A DNA stretch of 64,000 bases from Rhabdornis inornatus (Eukaryota; Chordata; Aves; Passeriformes; Rhabdornithidae), in the NCBI GenBank assembly GCA_013397075.1, contig VWZS01002688.1:1-64000 (forward strand), in the 5' to 3' direction. Of this stretch, positions 36,451-49,650 are shown piece after piece (within the stretch, counting starts at the first letter, position 1; each line of letters starts with the position of its first letter). The position numbers and the translations under genes are program-made. The notes beneath the pieces are model-generated. The model made no database searches. It was not told the DNA's origin and saw nothing but the letters and a program-made list of their open reading frames with translations.

Positions 36451-39400
36451 AAAGATTCAGATTAGGATAAAATCTACCAATAAACGGTAGTACTGCTGGA
36501 ACATATTGGAAAAGCCATGGAACTCAGTGGAGATTTTTATAAAAATGTGAGAGGTAAATTTCTGTCAGGGATAATAAAGGCATTATTTAATAGGGATATG
36601 AATTAAATGAATTCTTCAATTCTTTTCTAGACCTCTTTCTCTATAACTTTGGGAATCAGAATGGTTGAGTCTCTTCAGAGGCTGTGCTTTCAGTCACAGG
36701 CAGATAAGAGTGTGCCTTTTATTAAGATGCCCCCATGTGCAGGAACCCACCAGGCAACACAGTTCCAGATGCTCTGCAGAGCTGCAATATCTCTCCTGCT
36801 CCAGGCCTTCCAGGAGTTGGCACATCATAGGATGAGAGGCTAACTGCAATGAGCTAGAGGTGTCACAGCATGGAAAATTCAAGTCACATGCAACAAGTAA
36901 GTGGGACTTGTCCAAATCACACCAGATAACCACCTCTTTAACAGAATCTTTTAAACATCAGGTCATCACTTCCTTGGCTGATAAAAATGAACTAATATCA
37001 GAGCTCTATGATCTCACATCAGTTTTCACTAGCCCAAAATAATTCCTGTATCTGTCAGCTAGAAACAACAAATTTACAAGTTCAAGGACTGAGCAAATCT
37101 GCCATCGTAAATTCATTTAATTTCTCTGCACCTGAAGTATGAAGCCATTTGCACAATGACATGCTCAAATGTTTGCTGTGAACACTCTGTTTCTGCTGTA
37201 AAGAGTGTAGACTAAGAAAAAGAGAGAAAACTGGAGTGTTTTAGCTTTATTTTTATGGTCCCAGCTAAGCTTGCTTTTGAAAACTGTCTGCACACTGAGC
37301 CAACTTTCCCACCAGGCTCTGGACACCTTGTGCCACCACGCCGGCCACTCAAAACAGTTTGTAGAGGAGGCAAATGGACAGCCTTCAGGGGAATTTATGG
37401 AGCTTTGCTTCACCAGAGCAGCAGCAGCATTAGTGTGCAGGGGGAGACAGGACTGCTGTTTTTAAATTCTGCTGCCTGATGTGCAGCTCACATCTGACAA
37501 AGGTGATTGCCAGTGCTCTAGCCCCTGTAAAGGAGCAATTGCCTCACTCCCTCCTCGAATCTTTGAAGAGATAATAAGAAAATACTGGTTTCGTTAAGCA
37601 ATATGCTCAGTTCTCCTTTGCAGCAATCAGCAGAAACAGAAGCTGTCAAAATTTGCCTGTCACTTCTGACCTTCAATGATCTTTATTGTTAGTACTGACA
37701 TGTTATTTATGGCCACATAAAAAGCAGGATACAAAAACATGGCTGTATCACCAGAAGAGCCATGATCACTGTACTGCACGTTGCATTGACTATATGTGCA
37801 GTTCTGCTACTACACACATGATGCCAAGGAACTATTTTTCACCATAGCCCATTTCAAATAACAAGAAATAATATACCTACAGAATAATTACCCTGGTTTT
37901 ACACTGGAAAGGTATATACCTACCCACCAACCCAAATCAACCTCTTTCCCAGTGATTTAGTGTTAGCACAACTCACCTACAAGGCTGAGAAGGAGCAATT
38001 AATCCTTTAGCTCTGACCTACCCCAGGGTCTGCTCCCCTGACTCTCCACCAGCCCCCTTTTCCTTCACTTTGATGCCAGGATTATATGCCAATATGAGGC
38101 TAAAAGTGCCAGGCCAACAGGCTCTTGAGAACAGATGGAAGTGGGAAAGTACCACAAGTGACAGATTACCTAACAATGTAAATTCTTATTTTCAAGGTAT
38201 GACATTTTTAAAGGGATGTCATTTTTCTGAGGATCAGGTGATTTATAGGGAATGTAGAGCCATGCTTTCCCAGGTCAGGAGAGCTCTTACTGTTTATCAT
38301 TAACAATCTACCACTGAGAACACTTTTTACAGTGAGTCTTGAGGGGATGGTGCAGTGGTTTACCAGTAATAGATACTTTCTTCCTATCCCTCCTTTGCAG
38401 AGCAGCCCCAAATTCTCCCTGGATTCCAAATCCTGAACTAGCAGTCTTTGCCTCCAGAAACAGAAATAGACCTGCCTCTTCTGCCTATGGCAGTTTAAAA
38501 TGAAGTGTTTGTGAGTATAAACAGGGAAGTTTGACATTGTCACCTTAAAACAGATGAGTCTTTGGAAGCAGTGATCCATGAAAACCCCACAGCTAGCACT
38601 GGGAGTGGAGATTTCTTCTGGCTGGGAGACTGAGGTGCTAAAGGGAAAATATTACCCAGAAGAATAGGCACTGAATGGAAAAATATGATGCCTCATGTAG
38701 AGAAGACTGTAAAGCAACCAAATGCCTCCATATTTACTAGGGAGACAAATGTCATTCACCCAGGGAAGCTGGATATTTAAAAGCTACACCCTATCATTCA
38801 TACATTTATTTCTGGTTTGTAATTAGTTTTGGCTCCCATTTTTCTATTGTTGCAGAATGTAATAAATTGTTACTAAAATTTTTTAAACCATGAAAAGGAG
38901 GATGGAAAAGGTGGAAACCATTTTGGAGGCCTTCTAATAGTTTTAAACTGCATGTGAATTTTTGTATTTAAGAAAGCTGTGTACCTTTTGCTCATACTGA
39001 TATTGCTGGTAACAGATGGTCTTTCATTTTAAGTCTTGTTATTCTGCAGTTTTCCCTCTTCCACACACTCCACAGTTCTTATCTCAGTCATATCATGCCA
39101 TTGATGGCAGTGAAGACAGCCATTTTAATCAAATATATAAGCACGATCAGGCCTTCAGCCTTGTGGAAGAAAAAGCTTTTTAACTCAGATACACAGAAAC
39201 TACCATTGTACCAAAGAGTGAGCTCCAAGAGTTAGGTCTAACAGGACAAATACAGCTTCTGTACCATCCTTTAGTTGAAAGACTACCCTCTAGACCTGTA
39301 CTACTGCATTATTCAAATATAATGGATTAAATTTGTTGGGAGCTGAAGTACCTAGTTACCAAATATCCTCATGCTGTAGGACAAAAAAAACCCCAAAAAC

Positions 39401-42400
39401 ACAACAATCATAAAAAGATACAAAGCAGTAGGCTTCTTTTTTTAAGAAAACACCCTCAGGAGAAGCTGAGACCAGTCCTTGCCACTAAATCAGCATATCC
39501 TACCAGATCAGTAATAAACAATATTGGCACTAATAATCTTCAGTAGGATGGCAGCATGCTGGTATCAGTTGGGATTCCTGTGATCGTTATTGCAGAAGGA
39601 AGGAAGAAAGGAGGACTGAAATTTGCACAGATGGAGGAAATGGAAGGAAATAAGTGTTTTTGAGAGAGAAAATTAAGTTTATGGGCTAGAAAAAATGACA
39701 GATTTTGAACTAAACTAGCTCAAGTTTTAAGCTTCTATTACAAATGTCCTGATCTCAAGCATATCACTATTTAAAAAAGGAAGGGAAAATGCGCTTTATT
39801 TCATGGATTGAAAATAGCTGACCATTTTAAAGAAGAGGGAAACTATGGCTTACGAACAGCATCTTTAAATCTAAAAACCAGCTAGATCACAGCTGGAATA
39901 GGTCCTAGGATATTCTTATAATTCACTTTCAATTAACAAAAATGACTACTTTCTGTATCAAGTGTCATAATCCTTCTGGTTGCTCATAAGAGAAAAATGG
40001 GCATGTGTGAAGTGGAATGAGGTTGTGGGTGAGAAACCTTGTGTAATACAAGACCCATCTACACCTTTAGCAGAAGCATGTGAAAAATTGAGTAATTGGT
40101 GTTCAGCAATGGTAAAATGAATGAAGATGTTGTATACAATTTCTAAGTGACTTTTTCTTTGGGGGGGAGTCTAATCCATTGGCTTTTCATAACACTTTGT
40201 CTTAAGCATTGGAGAAACAAGTTTCACATAATACTGGAAACTTCACGCAAAAGAATGAACTGGCAAAAGGATTCTGCAGATGCCTTGAGTCTAGAGAGGA
40301 GGCAGCCTCTGAGAATGGAGCCAATTTGATGACATTTTTCTGAGGTACTGTGCTATAGCCATCCTTTCCTCTGAGCAGAGTGAAATTTTGGTGTAGCTGC
40401 TTAATTATTTGGGTTAGCAAAATTTAAAAATTATTCAGTAATCTTATGAGACTGAGTAGCTGGCAAATAAATTAAATGTTGAAAAATATTAAGCAATGTT
40501 TGTGGAAAAAAATCCGCATGCACAATAATGGGCTTTGAAAATGCCTATTGAAATACCCAGGAAAGAGATACTGGTGTTGTAAGAGGTATTTCTGTGAAAA
40601 GTTCAGTAAGGTACTTTGAGTACCAGGAATTGTTATGGAAAAAGTGGAGAGCAAAACTGCAGACATTCTACTACTATAGAAGTGCATGTATATTTAAAAA
40701 ATTTCTGCAGTCCTAGTTTTTGAACCAGTTCACAAATGTTATGGAAGAATTAGAAAAGGCACTGAGGAAGATGAGGAAGATGTAATGGCATCTGTAGAGG
40801 GAAAAAAAAGTGAGTACAGAGAGTTGCTAAAGATGCATTTCTCCACACTGGAAAAGGAAGTGTAACAAACAGATCAAATACTAGCTTATGATAAATAGTG
40901 TGGGAAACAAAAATATGGATGTTTCTGGTAATATGGTAACACTGAGTCATCAAATAAAACTATCAGGTGAGAGACTGGAAACAAAGAACCTATTTTTTAC
41001 ATGCAGACTAATGTGAAGTTCACTCTGTGATGACATCACAGCTATTTGGATTAAAAAAGAGAGACCAATTTTGAGAAAAACCCTCAACCTAATTAATGGA
41101 TGAAGTGATCCATTTAAATGTCAGTAGTACAAAGATACTTCCTGCAATTCAACAAGTCCTTGAGTCACAGACTGAGGAAAGTTACTCTCAAACACTTGCT
41201 GTATTTCTACATCCTTGTCTAGGCAAATGATACTTTTGTTAGTCAAGAAATGCAAATCTGGCTATTTGGCTTGACTCAGTGCACCTTTCAATATTTTCAT
41301 GTCCACTCAGTATTTCTAATTCATGTACTAAAACAAGCAACTGAAAAATTAAATCATATTTGAACCATATCTCCTGGATGGCTTGTAGTTTCATCAGCTT
41401 AGAAGCCAGTTTTATAAACTATCTGAACTAAGAGAAACAATAGATCATGTTAACTGGTGCAAACTCTGTAGGCTGTCATTCATAAACTATGGTCACTCAG
41501 TTGACATGCTTTATACAGAATATATATGTACACCAGAGATACTCTTCATAGAACTGTGTCACAAACAGACCTTTTCCAAGTCACTCTGCAAGTGTATTGC
41601 ATCACCTTGACATTTATAGTCTCACTGAAAAGAAACAGCTGACATATATACTCTCAAAAAACCCCCAGGTAAGACTCATTTGTGAAATCACCTGTAGTTA
41701 CTCTAATCCCTGATCAAATACTACCTGTAAGCAGCCTCTCAAGCTCGGCATATAAATAACTAGCACAGACCACTGTCTACACCTTTCACATACAAGATTT
41801 TGAACATTATTTAAAATTAACTACAGCCATTGAAAGACAATCTACAAAAAAGTAGCATTAGATACTCTTTTTTATTTAGAATAGGTTAAAAATGTCATGA
41901 AGAGGATAAAAGATGAAAAGAATATGTGCAGAGAAATAAGACCTTTCATTTACTTCTAAAACTACTTTGCTAATTGCTCCCTCTCATAGGTGTATCTCGG
42001 GAAAATGAAACAATAAAGTGAAAGAATAATAATGAGGCATCTAAAAATGAAAAAAGGTTTGGATTAAAGGCCTCTGAAAGGACAGAAAATTGAAGGTGAT
42101 GAACAAGAATAGATCAGATCAAGACAAGAAAGACTTAGAATAGGACTTCATAACAGCTGATTCTTTCTTTCTTTTTCACTCAAAACCATACAAAATAATT
42201 TTATAGCAACTGTACCATTCCCATCGGCACGAAGAAATTATTCTCTTAATATAGAAAATATCTTTTTTTTTTTTTCTGGCAGACTGTTGCCTAGTCATTG
42301 ATATAAAATTACATTAAAACTATTCCTGATGGGATCCTCTGAGATACCCTGAAGAGAGCATCCACGAACAGTGGCACCTGAGGATTTCACTGCATTTCCC

Positions 42401-43499
42401 CTCTACTTCCCTACTTGAGTAAATTACATAGCTTAACTTTTATTATTTGAAACGCAATAGATATAAAAGAACAATGCCCATTGCAATCATACTTCACCAT
42501 AATCATGTCATATTTAAGGAAAAGAAGAAAGATTTAAGATAACTGAGGAGAGCTGGATTCAGCAAATCACATTAGAAAGGAAAAAATATGTTCGGTGAAG
42601 TACCCCCTTTTTTACATAGTCTTCAGAGACTTATATTCAGACATGATAATCATATACCACAGAAAGAAAATACAACTAGGGTTGGGGAAACAATGTTTAG
42701 TTATTACATTTAAACATAAACATTCTGTACTTGAAAACTTAAGAGCAAAATATGGATATCATTCTTCTCAAATGTACTAATCTTAAAATAGATTTGGTCA
42801 GGTACAGATCTATAAACCTAATGTACATAATTCTACTTCATTTTGAGCTCATGAGGCAAATCTCTGTGCACCTATCTTTAGATTCATGGAATTCTGTTGA
42901 CACTAGTGAGAGTTTTGTGCTTGTCCTAAAAGTATGCTACCTTTTATATTTGGGATTTGCAACAGCATTCAGATTCCTGGTTTTCTCTAAAAGTCAGTGT
43001 CAGCCAGTCTAACTCTCTTGGTCCTCCTTTAAGACTTTATGCTGAAGTTATTTGTGTGGATTCAGAGCACCTTGGCAATCAAAATCCAAACCTAGGTAAC
43101 AGTTCTGAGCATTTATCACACTGCATGATAGCTGGCTATTTTGCATGAATGCCCGCTATGACACAAGTGTATTCAAAGTACTGGAAATGACTGGAAGGTC
43201 AAATATCTTTTGATACACACATCATTATTTGTAAAACAAATTGCATCACTTAGTAAGAAAAATTAAAGTTGCCTGAACCAAAGCTTGTTTACAGTATTGT
43301 GTTGTTTAATTGTGATCATGCCACCAAAAATTTCAGCGAAATGAGGATCTCTCTGGAACTGCATATGCATTGACACAGAATGTGCTTTTGAATGCAAAGT
43401 CCAGGAAAGTCCCAATCTCACAGCAAAACTGAGAAATGCAAAAAGTAGTTAAATGAGACACAGAGCAGCAACACATATACAGGCCTAAAGGGTTCTGCA
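36451..43499. other. CNTNAP2 intron, mostly unique sequence
   Basis: Long AT-rich non-coding stretch. The part 37260-37740 is of mixed composition, lacks simple repeats, and could be conserved regulatory DNA (see findings). Minor low-complexity tracts occur at about 39598-39615 (GGAA-rich) and 42266-42277 (T-run). No CNTNAP2 exon or other gene was recognised. Confidence 0.55.
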
Positions 43500-44083
43500 T
43501 GGTGCTGGTTTTGGCTGGGGCAGAATTAACCATCATCAGAGTGGCTGGTGTGGGGCTGTGTCTTGGACCTGTGCTGAACGCAGAGTTGATAATACAAGAG
43601 ATACTTTGTTATTGCTGAGCAGGGCTCACACAGAGCTAAGGACTTTCCTGCTTTTTGTATGGCCACACTGGCTGGAAAGCTGGGGATACACAGGAGACTG
43701 GGAGGAGAAACAGCCAGGATAGGTGACCTATACTTACCAAAGGGACATTCCCGACCATGTGACATCATGCTGAGTATATAAAGTGGAGAGAAGAAGGAGG
43801 AAGAGGGGGATGTTTGGAGTGATGGTGTTTGTCTTCCCAAGTCATTGTTATATGTGACTTGGGACCCTACTCTCCTGGAGATGGCTAAACACCTGCCTAC
43901 CTATGGGGAGAGGTGAATTAATTCCTCATTCTGCTATGCTTGTATGTGCAGCTTTCGCCTTCTGAATGAAACTGTCCTTATCTCAGCCTACGAGTTTTCT
44001 TTTACCCTTCTCATTCTCTCGATCCTGCTGGTGGGAGAGTAGGTGAACAGCTGCATGAGGCTTGATTGCTGGCTGGACACACA
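43500..44083 (+). mobile_element. Solo LTR (family B), plus strand
   Basis: Starts about TGGTGCTGGTTTTGGCTGGG and ends GATTGCTGGCTGGACACACA. Internal order fits a complete LTR: GTGACATCATGCTGAGTATATAAAG gives a CRE-like half site and a TATA box (about 43773-43782), and CTGAATGAAACTGTCC with TTATCTCAGCC forms the R/U5 region (about 43961-43990). Then comes CTCGATCCTGCTGGTGGGAG and the terminal block. It aligns with the reversed copy at 17605-18166 and the weaker copy at 14020-14487. No target duplication was found, so either end may be off by several bases. No coding remnants. Confidence 0.8.
43773..43782 (+). promoter_or_regulatory. TATA box of an LTR
   Basis: GTATATAAAG, about 275 bp into the LTR at 43500, preceded by TGACATCA, an ATF/CREB-like site. 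Position and order fit a retroviral core promoter. Present activity is unknown. Confidence 0.6.
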
Positions 44084-47000
44084 GGGAGGAAATATTCCTA
44101 TACAATCTTTGAGTCTCGGACTAGAAAAATAGAAAAATTATCTGGAGGATACTAAAGTCAATAAGTGGTGCATTTGGCTTGGATTTGATCCAATTTACCC
44201 TGGTTTCTCAATGGTGCTTTTCACTTATTTTCAAAATTTACTCTTTAAGTGCATTAGCATCAGAATTCAGACATCATGCATGTAACTAAATTAGAAGCAT
44301 ACATCTCTCTCTTTACCACATCAAACTAGGTCTGGTAACCTTAGAACTGAAAATGGATTGCTTTTAGAGGCAATATTTTTGGCCTTACCTTCTCAACTAA
44401 ACTCAGGTAAAATTTCTCATGCAAACCAGTGGGGATCCTGCCCACAAGAAGACTTATCCAAGGCTTAAGTTATCAAAGTAGTAAGAGGCAAATTCTACAG
44501 GGGAGTAATCACTCATGAAGGCAACCAATAAATTAGTTACAGAAAATGTGTATTACTAATGAGGATTAACACTCATTCACCACATTTGGAATGTGAAAGA
44601 ATATGTTAGATATTAATTCAAAATTACAATCACAAAAGTTAACAGTTAGAAAATGATACCCTGGGACATAGAGGTGTGATTAAAAACTGTAGAATTACTG
44701 TCAGAGATTGACAGTGATGTTTTTTTCTCTCTTTCTGTTCAAAGGGTTTGGATGATAGAGTACAAGAACTCATGATTTGCTTGTTTGCTGTGTTTGTGCT
44801 ATTCAAGTAATGTTTCTCTCAAGGGGGAGAACTAGAATACTCCATTTTACATATGCTTAATGTGCTTGAGATATCAACTGAAAAAAAACAGAATATGGAA
44901 CATAAAAGGTGAGAACATATAAGCTGAACACTGAGAAGATTCATACAATTTTGCTAACCAGTAACAAAAAATATTTACTACATTATAGTTCCAAAGATAC
45001 TCAAGATCACTAAATTTAAAAAAAAAATAATTGAGAGTATTTCACACCTCAAAGAATTAGAAAAAGCTGAGACAAGTAAGTCTTTATGTTAAAATATATT
45101 ACTTAAAAATTTCTAATCCCATAAGATGTATTCAGTCAAAACAACTGCACAGTTTTGTGGAGACATTACCTACTACAAGAATACAATTCAGCAAAGTTTA
45201 ACATTCCTGTGTGTTGTACTTCCCCACCAATTCTCCTGTAAGAATGTGGCAACCTCAGACACCATGAAAATAACAAAGAAATTACTAAACAGCAGAAATC
45301 ACGTTAGAACAATCTGTCTATATTTTATCATGTTGCTACTAGTACACATACAATTTTAACATTACAAGCACACATTTTATGTCTAAGTCCAGTAGAATGT
45401 TTCAGATTGATATTAAATATAGTTGTCACTCATTCTATCAGAAGACAGAGTGATTCCCAGCTGTGCAATTACTAGGAAATTTTGTAGGCTCAAGACTCAT
45501 TATACAGAATAACAAATATATCCTTTCTGAATAACTAAGATAATCCCCAAAATGTGTTTCATAAGAAAAATATTAATTCAAGAAGTTCTTCAGGGTAAAC
45601 AGCAAAGGCACAACAGGTATTAACTGTTGTGTCTCCTGACCCTTGTTCCCATAGCTTCCTTCTTTGCCCTTGTGACGAGCAGCTGTGCAAAACATCATGT
45701 CCCTGCTCACCACATGCACCCACACCATGCCTTTGATAGTCTCTGCCTAGTCGCATGATCAAGGTAAATCTCCACTTCTTTCTACTACTTTGTGCATTGT
45801 TGCTCTCTGAGTGGTTATTGGGGTGGAAGCAGACAAAAAAGGCAGGAAGGGCCTTTGCATGGGTTTCATAGAGATGTTTTTTTCAGCCACACACATGGAC
45901 AGTCCCGGGTCAGAGGCAAAAGGCAAAGGCCTGATCTGAGGGTCTGGGTTAAGTACATGGGATGAGCGGAGCAGGAGAAGTATCAGAGACCAATTACCAG
46001 GGGACATGGGGGTGTCACAGGGGTGGGGTTAGGGCATGGGGGCCAACATGGAGACAAGGTGGGAGTGACTGAAAGACAGAGGGACAGGGAAGGCATGGGG
46101 CTGATCCAGGGAACAGAACAGGAGTACATTGGCATGACAGAACAGGGTTTGCTGTTCTGAGAGGACAGCTGAGAGAGGCCTCTTGTGCCTTCCTATCTGG
46201 AAGTGCCTTTCAGGGTCTCCACAGTGCATGATAACACCGGCACAGAAACAGGAGACTGAGGAGGATTTGTTTTTAATACACTAGAGAGAGCACTGCTTAC
46301 TAAATCCTGCCCAGTAACACCTCTGTGGGCTCACAGCCAGCAGACATGGATTAACAGTCATCCAGAAGTCAGCACCTGAAGAGGATCAAGTTGCTGAGGA
46401 ATTGCTGATGGTATAATTTGACCAACAGAATTTTCCTGTGAGTGATGGTGTCTGAGAAAGAAAAATACCCCTATATTTGACTTTCTTAGTCTGTGTTGAA
46501 TTTGCAAGCCTTCTAACAAGAACAGAACCAATGCCTCAACAATTTGATTGTTGTGAAACCACCACATAAACCATCACATTTAGTACTGTAACACATAGAA
46601 CTACAACTTCTCTGTGCTGAACAAATTCCTTAATAGTGCTTCTAAGTAGAACTAAAGACAAAGGCATTTAAATACAAGCCTGAATAGAACAGAAATTCAA
46701 TCAGATGGACAAATCATTTCATGAAAATGTCCCTTACAATTCAATAATGAGGCTTGTAGGTTCCTGCATTTTGTAAAGAACTGTTATAGAGCTCTTAAAA
46801 ATTAGCAAACACATAAGCAGAATGCTTTTTTCATTTCTAGCTCTATTGCTACAAGGATTTCTCTACAGAATGGAAGTGCAAGTCTGGTGTAGTAAAAGTC
46901 CACAATGTTTTAGAGACAAAATATAGGGTTTTTAAATCTGCATACACAAAATTAATTAAGAAATAAGTTATATACTACTTATTTTTGAGCCTATTGCGAT

Positions 47001-48904
47001 GGGTCAAAATTCATACATTTCATGAATGTAAAACTAGACCTAAGTGTTTTTTTGACAAATACACAGATTTTACTCATCACTTTGACGAAGTTGTGTCTTT
47101 AGTCTTGAAAGTTATAGTGAGTTTATTTGTTGAGTAGAAATCCAAGTATCATCTCTGTTAAGGAAGAATGCTTTGGCTGTTTTTTTCAGACTATTTTCTG
47201 TCCAACAATAAAACACTGGACAAAACTGTAAGAATTAAGTTATACAAAATGCTAAAAAAAACTTCACAAACATGCTTTGAGTAGCTAAGTAGAGTTAAAT
47301 TCTACTATATTAGAGCACTTATGAAAAGCTTAAAAACTAAATTAGAGGTATATTTAACACAGAGGACATTTTCAGACTTTTCCCAGAGCAATGGCTGAGC
47401 AGTCCACGTCATCTTACATCTATCAAGATGTATTAAGATAAACAATGTACGGCTATACATAATGTACAACTGTAAATAATGTTACACTTATCTCTTTATT
47501 TCTGCTTTCAAAAATTTCTGGCATACTGTCATAGTTGGAGTTCACCAGACAGAACTAAATTTAGCAAAGGTACAAATTCTATATTGAAATCTATAAAAAG
47601 AATATAAGCTAATTAATAATATATAATATAATGTATTTTACCTATAATATATCTATAGATGACACCACCTATAGTAAAAAAAAAAAAAAAATTATTGTAA
47701 TCCTGATCTTTGTCATCGCTTTTGCCTGGAAGACCAGGCTTAGATATAAGATACTTCTCTCAAAAATTATGAATGAATATTAATAAAAGGCATTTGAGTA
47801 GTAGACAATGGACATTTATAAAATATTCCCATATTAATTTCAATTTAGAATGACAGTAAAAACAGATTGGAGGAAAGGACTAGCAATATATGATTGTCAA
47901 GTATCAAGAAGCCCTTACAGACAATAGAGAGATTATCCTAATTCTATACCTACTTTCTGTTCCACACAGTTGAGGTAACTTTAATGAACTGAGCCACTGC
48001 TGTTGAAAGCAAAGGAAATTCAGAAAACGGAAGCGGAAGTTTAAGTCCCTAATTTTCTCTATTAGTAGGTTTCCCCTTAAAAATATTAATCTAAAATTTA
48101 GTCGTTCATGGCTTCTTATTTATCAAAATAAAAAGAATTTTTTAGAGGATTTAGTATAATAAAGGATTGTGCAATATAATCTGGCAATGTCAAATTCTAT
48201 ATTCATTAAATGCACTGTAGTAACATTTGGGAAAAATCTCAGTAGCACTGAGAATTCAGAGGTGAGACAAGTAATAGTCTTCTCCAAATTTCTAAAGACT
48301 TGATTTAAATCAGTCCTGAGACATTATGTCAAATGATTGAGTAGAAACAAGTAGAGGTTCAGGTCTACTGGAGCTGCTGAAGGTGTATTACAGAATATTA
48401 AAAACACTTCTTCTGAAAGCCTTTGCCTACTTTACTATATGTTGACTTGCCACAATTTGACTTAATCAACTTTGGCTTTTAGTCGACAACACCTGTACTA
48501 ATTCTATTGTAGCATTATCTAACTTCTTCATAAGGTACTACAAATACTGTATTTCTAAGCTTAGACACAGACTGTGTATAACAGTGTATAAATCATTGAA
48601 GGTGCTATACCAGGGACTGATTTTTTTCTTTAGTTCAACATGTTTGAAGAAGCTTAGTTCTGTCTAAATTGGAAGGTCTACATTAGAAAATACAGACAAA
48701 AATCAGAGTATTGAACAGAAACATTCTGTCATGGAATGCTAATTAGTTTCAAGGCAGCTGAGGCTAAAGAAAACCCATAGATTTTGGTCTAATTTCTTCA
48801 TAAGGGCATTACTTGAAAAGACACTGGTTGAAATACTGTTCAAGTATTTTGTCTTCAAGTCTTCAGTCACCAAGTCAAGGCTTTTAGGACATATTCAATG
48901 ATTA
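44084..48904. other. CNTNAP2 intron, mostly unique sequence
   Basis: AT-rich non-coding sequence, with one contrasting segment at about 45760-46250 that is G-rich on the plus strand (many GGGG and ACAGGG motifs) and carries several minus-strand frames without known domains. An A-run lies at about 47676-47690 after a (TATAA)-rich stretch. No exon was recognised. Confidence 0.55.
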
Positions 48905-49171
48905 TCATATAATCACAGAACAGCTTGGGTTGGAAGGGACTTTAAAGATCATATAGTTCTAACTTCCTGTCATGGGCAGGGACACCTTTCACATGACCGG
49001 GTTGCTCAAAGCTCCATTCAACCTACCCTTGAACACATATAGGTGTGGAATATCCACCACTTCTCTGAGCAACCCGTTCCAGTATTTCACCACCCTCACA
49101 GTAAGAATTTCTTCCTAATATCTAATTAAAACCTACTCTCTTTTACTTTGATGCTGTTCCCCTTTACCTTG
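48905..49171 (-). mobile_element. CR1 LINE, antisense, left part of a split copy
   Basis: From AATCACAGAACAGC and TTGGGTTGGAAGGGACTTTA the sequence follows the antisense 3' end of CR1: GATCATATAGTTC, CATGGGCAGGGACACCTTTC, TGAGCAACCCGTTCCAGT, CACCACCCTCACAGTAAG, ATTTCTTCCTAATATCTAAT, GATGCTGTTCCCCTTTACC. It stops at the target site of the LTR at 49172 and resumes at 49479. Confidence 0.88.
49167..49171. repeat. Target-site duplication CCTTG, left copy
   Basis: Matches 49474-49478 exactly and lies within CR1 sequence. Confidence 0.8.
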
Positions 49172-49473
49172 TATCTTGGTTTGAAAGACAGGTATTTGCT
49201 AAAGAAAGGCAATAACCCCTTTTTCTGAGATGGAGAATGCAACCCCCCCTCCCTTCTAATTATTATAGTTGCAAATCAGAGGTTTTCAGGCAGAAGATAC
49301 AGGGATAGGAATAACAGTTCTTTAGTAATATATCTAGCAAGGCAAACAGCAGAAACAACAACAGCTATAANCACGAGGGAAAAACTATTGCTACTAAGGT
49401 GTAGCCACAAATACTTAGCATAACAATGGAAAAAATTCCACAGAAAGAAAAGGGAACAATTCAACCCCCAACA
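49172..49473 (-). mobile_element. Solo LTR (family A), reversed, with target duplication and an assembly N
   Basis: Runs from TATCTTGGTTTGAAAGACAG (TG changed to TA) to TTCAACCCCCAACA. CCTTG flanks it at 49167-49171 and 49474-49478, an exact 5-bp duplication. It lies inside a CR1 copy, which continues in register on the other side. Compared with 6600-7314 it lacks the central GC-rich part (equivalent to about 6703-7118); the junction falls at the single N at 49371. The element is therefore probably longer in the genome than in this assembly. Confidence 0.88.
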
Positions 49474-49478
49474 CCTTG
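49474..49478. repeat. Target-site duplication CCTTG, right copy
   Basis: Matches 49167-49171 exactly; CR1 sequence resumes directly after it. Confidence 0.8.
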
Positions 49479-49650
49479 TCATGATATGCATTTTAAAAAA
49501 GTCTTTCTCCATCTTTTTTCTATGCCCTGTTCATGGACTTCAGGCTTCAGTTGTCACCTTCTCTTCTCCAGGCCGAACAACCCCAATTCTCTTTATCTTA
49601 TAGGAAAGGTGCTCCAACCCTTAATCATCTTACTGGCCACTACACTTCAT
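49479..49650 (-). mobile_element. CR1 LINE, antisense, right part of the split copy
   Basis: TCATGATATGCATTTTAAAA, AGTCTTTCTCCATC, CTTCTCTTCTCCAGGCCGAA, CAACCCCAATTCTCTTTATC, AGGAAAGGTGCTCCAACCC and ATCATCTTACTGGCCACTAC continue the antisense CR1 order started at 48905. Joined across the LTR, the two parts make one 5'-truncated CR1 insertion. Confidence 0.85.
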
